A stretch of DNA of 64,000 nt, taken from an uncultured Sulfitobacter sp. (lineage in GTDB: Bacteria > Pseudomonadota > Alphaproteobacteria > Rhodobacterales > Rhodobacteraceae). How positions within the stretch are numbered: position 1 is the first letter of the stretch; each line of letters opens with the position of its first letter. The DNA is taken from contig CANLOQ010000006.1 in assembly GCA_947492925.1 (NCBI GenBank), positions 62,001 through 126,000 on the forward strand. The letters run 5' to 3'. Below the pieces are notes generated by a model that searched no databases, was not told where the DNA came from, and worked only from the letters and a program-made list of their open reading frames with translations. Made by a program: the position numbers and the translations under genes. This document shows, piece by piece, positions 61,309 through 64,000 of this stretch.

Positions 61309-61448
61309 TATCCGGTGGTTCGCCGGTCTGGGTGGGAGAATGATTGGATGGCTTTGACTAAGCACGGGGCAGGGGCGTTACTCGTGCTCCAATGCAATTT
61401 CGCTGTAAGTGAACCCGGCAACCAAGATTGCCAACACCTACTAGAAAC

Positions 61449-62750
61449 ATGCTGAAACCACGCCGGATTATCCAAGAGGTCATCTTCGATGATCTTGGGC
61501 CGCTTTCGATAACGGATTTGCTAAGAATGCCTCGCGCAGGTTGGGAAGCGTTGCGAGCGGGTATTACCGATCAACGCAGCGGAAAACCGGGCCTCACTGC
61601 GAGATGCTTGCTTTGCCAGGGGGATGTCTACATTCGAACGGCAAAGAGCAAGCCGCTCTTTGCACACTATGCGGGGTCTGACCCGAACTGTCCTTGGTTC
61701 ACTGGCAACAACATGAAACCAGACAGCGCACGTGCAGCGCAGTATCAGGGCCGCCAAGAGTCTGAGGCGCATCGTAGGATGTGCGATCTCATTGAAGAAC
61801 TGGCCAAAGCAGACAGCCAATATAAGAGATCAGCCGTTGATGCATATCTCCCACCATCAGCTTCACAAACGGGGCGCTATCCGGACGTGTTGATAGAGTG
61901 GGAAGGCCTTGGCGAGTTTGCAATAGAATACCAAATGTCGCATACGTTTCAGACCGAGGTGTCTCAACGATGTGTGCATTACGAGCGTGAAGGCATCCCG
62001 CTGCTCTGGGTGTTGTCTTCTTTTGATACCAATCACATTCCTCAAGCGGTTTCAGACGTTGTGCATCGTCACCGCGGGAACGCGTTTGTTATGGACCAGC
62101 GAGCAGTCAAAGCGTCCAGAGAAGCGCAGACTTTGGTGTTCAGTTGTTATCTCGCTGAAGGGGAGGGGTATTCTGAACCCATACTCGTCCGGTTTGATGA
62201 ACTGACCATTCCAGACACGAAGTTACCATTTTATGAAGACCGGCAGGCAGGTCCAATGCTGGACGCAATCAATGCCCGGCGCTTGCCCTACTTCAAGGCG
62301 CTGCGGAGTTGGGGCGATCGGATAGAAAACCTCAACATCGATGAGCTTGAGCCATTTCCTGAACGAAAACGCATCGACCGTCTTGTGGCGGCGGCCTTTT
62401 CTTTGGTTGCCGATGCAGCAGGGAAGCCAGAGAACTTTGCAAGTGATCATCTAAACATTGCGGGTATGATGAACACATATCAGAATTCAGGGTCGCTCGC
62501 TCCTTATGCAGCTTTGTTGACGGCGTTGATCCAAAATACCGCAGCGAAAAAGGTCTTGAGAAGCTCTGTTGGCGATCATCTCAAGCGATCGACTGTGGCG
62601 CATCGCAAAGGTCATGTCGTTCAGGTGGAGAAAACCTCACCTGAATGGAAGTTACTAAGAGAGCTTTTTCCCGAAGCGCTGGATCCATTCGTCCGCCGCA
62701 GATTGTCTGACTTAGGTATGCTCCCAGCGTGGGCTCTATCAGAGTCATAG
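61449..62750 (+). CDS. CoiA-like / DUF6035-type nuclease-domain protein
   Basis: 433 residues. An N-terminal zinc-binding-like segment (TARCLLCQGDVYIRTAKSKPLFAHYAG, with Cys pair and a His, then PNCPWF) resembles the start of competence CoiA proteins, followed by a PD-(D/E)XK-like core: RYPDVLIEWEGLGEFAIEYQMSH, in which Asp, Glu and Gln fit the catalytic D-ExQ arrangement. The C-terminal ~200 residues are helical and unassigned. ATG 61449 is chosen; an upstream TTG at 61428 is in frame, and neither has a strong ribosome site. Likely a DNA nuclease of accessory function. Confidence 0.65.
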   Translation: MLKPRRIIQEVIFDDLGPLSITDLLRMPRAGWEALRAGITDQRSGKPGLTARCLLCQGDVYIRTAKSKPLFAHYAGSDPNCPWFTGNNMKPDSARAAQYQGRQESEAHRRMCDLIEELAKADSQYKRSAVDAYLPPSASQTGRYPDVLIEWEGLGEFAIEYQMSHTFQTEVSQRCVHYEREGIPLLWVLSSFDTNHIPQAVSDVVHRHRGNAFVMDQRAVKASREAQTLVFSCYLAEGEGYSEPILVRFDELTIPDTKLPFYEDRQAGPMLDAINARRLPYFKALRSWGDRIENLNIDELEPFPERKRIDRLVAAAFSLVADAAGKPENFASDHLNIAGMMNTYQNSGSLAPYAALLTALIQNTAAKKVLRSSVGDHLKRSTVAHRKGHVVQVEKTSPEWKLLRELFPEALDPFVRRRLSDLGMLPAWALSES

Positions 62751-62808
62751 ACCACCCTGCCAAAAGTCTTTAGGACCTTTTCAAAGAAACCTTTGATGGT
62801 GACAGTCA

Positions 62809-63261
62809 ATGAACCAAGCAGCACTAGAAGCGATGCTGAGAGCGTCGCTAAATGACCTCTACAACAATGATACTGGTTTGATCGAACGAGATGCACACGA
62901 GAGAACCCTTACTGGTCGATTAGCTAAGTACATTGAGAATCGGATTGAAGACTACGATGTCACGATCGAATACAACCGCCATGGCATCGACCCAAAGGAG
63001 GTTGAGCTTCCAAATGCAGACGGTGTGTTAACAATGAAAAGGGTCATGCCCGACATCATCATCCATCATTTAGGTGATGATTCCGATAACCTACTTGTCA
63101 TCGAAGCGAAGAAAACGTCAAACACCGCAACTGATGACCAAGATATTGCGAAGCTATCGGCATTGAAACAAAATATCGGCTATCATTTTGCGGTATTCTT
63201 AAGACTTCCAGTTGGCGAAGGCGTGGATTTTAACATGACCGAAATGCAGTGGATTGATTGA
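62809..63261 (+). CDS. Putative PD-(D/E)XK nuclease-like protein, 150 residues
   Basis: The segment MPDIIIHHL...NLLVIEAKKTSN supplies Pro-Asp and Glu-x-Lys in the spacing of PD-(D/E)XK nucleases, preceded by a helix (RTLTGRLAKYIENRIEDYDVTIEYN). The short size matches minimal versions of this fold found in restriction or defence contexts. It is 58 bases after the CoiA-like gene and may be cotranscribed. No partner methylase is present. Confidence 0.6.
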   Translation: MNQAALEAMLRASLNDLYNNDTGLIERDAHERTLTGRLAKYIENRIEDYDVTIEYNRHGIDPKEVELPNADGVLTMKRVMPDIIIHHLGDDSDNLLVIEAKKTSNTATDDQDIAKLSALKQNIGYHFAVFLRLPVGEGVDFNMTEMQWID

Positions 63262-63405
63262 GATGACCAACGAAGCACAAATCGGCAATACAATGCAAAC
63301 ATAAGAACTCTTGATTCCAATCGAGTTACCCAGTGTCACTGTACCCTAAACGCAACCGCAGTGGCGATGGAACGTTCGGGTTTGTGATGTAAACGTGCTA
63401 GCTAT

Positions 63406-64000
63406 TTAGTCACCAGCAGTAAGTACCCTGGAAACACTGGGGTTAGTGAAATCTGTCATAGATGAAATTGACCCCTGTCCTGAAGGCAACACATCACTTC
63501 TTGAGTACTTTTTGGGTATTCTTCCGATTAGGGATACCGTCTTCTTAAATCTTTCGGCAACTGCACAAGCAGCCAGTGCATGTGATTTGGTACCGCAGCA
63601 AAAGATATCTACGCTGTATTCGCGCGGTATTTTCTTAATTAACTTGATGTAGTTATCTATCGCATCATTGACGGAAGATGCACTGCTTTGAAGTATAAGA
63701 TCATTGGCTACACTGTACTCTCGGCAAAGCCGAGCAACAGTAGCCTTTCGAACATCTTCAAGTGCGGGGGACAAATTGGAGTCTGAGTACATTACCGCAA
63801 CGGCATCATAGCTACGAATCTCCAATAGATCGAAAATAATCTGTTCGTCCGCACCAATTGACACGATCAGGGCTTGCTTTTCCGATATTCCCCCTGTGCC
63901 TGGAGTATGCCGTATTGGGAAAAATGGCTCAGCCAGGCCTTGTGAATACTTGTGCCCCAAAATCTCCTTCGGATAAATGCCCTCCAAATAGCCCCAATGA
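63406..64000 (-). CDS. Rossmann-like protein, N-terminus beyond the window
   Basis: The frame continues without a start to the window edge (reading HWGYLEGIYPKEI...), so the gene is 5'-truncated here. Visible residues include ALIVSIGADEQIIFDLL, YDAVAVMYSDSNL, SSVNDAIDNYIKLIKK and VDIFCCGTKSHALAACAVAERF, an alternating strand-helix pattern of a Rossmann-type ligand-binding fold. The layout recalls CARF-like sensory domains but is not conclusive. Any effector domain would lie outside the window. Confidence 0.5.
   Translation of the reverse strand, partial: HWGYLEGIYPKEILGHKYSQGLAEPFFPIRHTPGTGGISEKQALIVSIGADEQIIFDLLEIRSYDAVAVMYSDSNLSPALEDVRKATVARLCREYSVANDLILQSSASSVNDAIDNYIKLIKKIPREYSVDIFCCGTKSHALAACAVAERFKKTVSLIGRIPKKYSRSDVLPSGQGSISSMTDFTNPSVSRVLTAGD

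Noticed and set aside
1-64000. CRISPR arrays, tRNA or rRNA genes
   Set aside because: No regularly spaced repeats of 25-40 bases and no cloverleaf or rRNA-like sequence noticed on reading.

Overview
The window looks like part of a large RepABC-type plasmid (or plasmid-like replicon) of an alphaproteobacterium, most plausibly a Rhodobacterales/Roseobacter-group member. The grounds are the repABC cassette (48.8-52.7 kb), GC-rich alphaproteobacterial coding style over most of the window, DUF1403/DUF3768/DUF2493 families typical of alphaproteobacterial plasmids and integrative elements, and a split-operon IncI/Dot-Icm-type (type IVB) conjugation system. No rRNA, tRNA or CRISPR array was seen.

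Region 1 (1-13.9 kb) is a catabolic island for a branched or terpenoid-like acyl-CoA. It holds the end of an AtuA-family gene, two complete biotin-dependent acyl-CoA carboxylases (one with its alpha subunit split into two genes, one fused), a PaaY-like hexapeptide protein, an SCP2-type thiolase, an SDR dehydrogenase, a TetR regulator, an enoyl-CoA hydratase, an acyl-CoA dehydrogenase, and the biotin transporter BioY. The gene content matches the acyclic terpene (Atu) logic of dehydrogenation, carboxylation, hydration and thiolysis. A CTAAC/GTTAG palindrome lies in the promoters of both the TetR gene and the thiolase gene.

Region 2 (13.9-15 kb) is a scar with a decayed IS110-family transposase. 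Region 3 (15-28.6 kb) is a mobile-element maintenance block: a large ParB-like protein, DUF3768, two unknowns, a GHKL ATPase, a methyltransferase-strawberry-notch helicase, a Toprim protein and a DUF2493 protein. An endonuclease/exonuclease/phosphatase gene is inserted on the opposite strand. Three genes of this block share a structured leader with an almost identical GCCGCAAAGAGGAAGAGG box.

Region 4 (28.6-48.6 kb) is the type IVB conjugation apparatus in three transcription units: dotDCB (+); a ~11 kb minus-strand operon dotF-dotE-dotP-dotO-...-transglycosylase-...-dotA; and a plus-strand operon DsbC-like-dotI-dotH-dotG-icmT. Related TAACGAT/ATCGTTA motifs precede these units. No relaxase or DotL-type coupling ATPase is in the window.

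Region 5 (48.7-56.3 kb) is the replicon core: repA, repB, an antisense ctRNA with a recognisable promoter and terminator, repC with an internal AT-rich candidate origin, a HigBA toxin-antitoxin pair, a tyrosine recombinase next to an inverted-repeat core-site candidate, and a DUF1403-ScpB-like pair. Region 6 (56.3-64 kb) is AT-richer accessory DNA after the Fic gene, with a defence-like flavour: Fic protein, zinc-ribbon/HEPN-like protein plus metallo-beta-lactamase-fold protein, a 48-residue membrane peptide coupled to a winged-helix protein, two PD-(D/E)XK-like proteins, and a Rossmann-like protein running off the edge.
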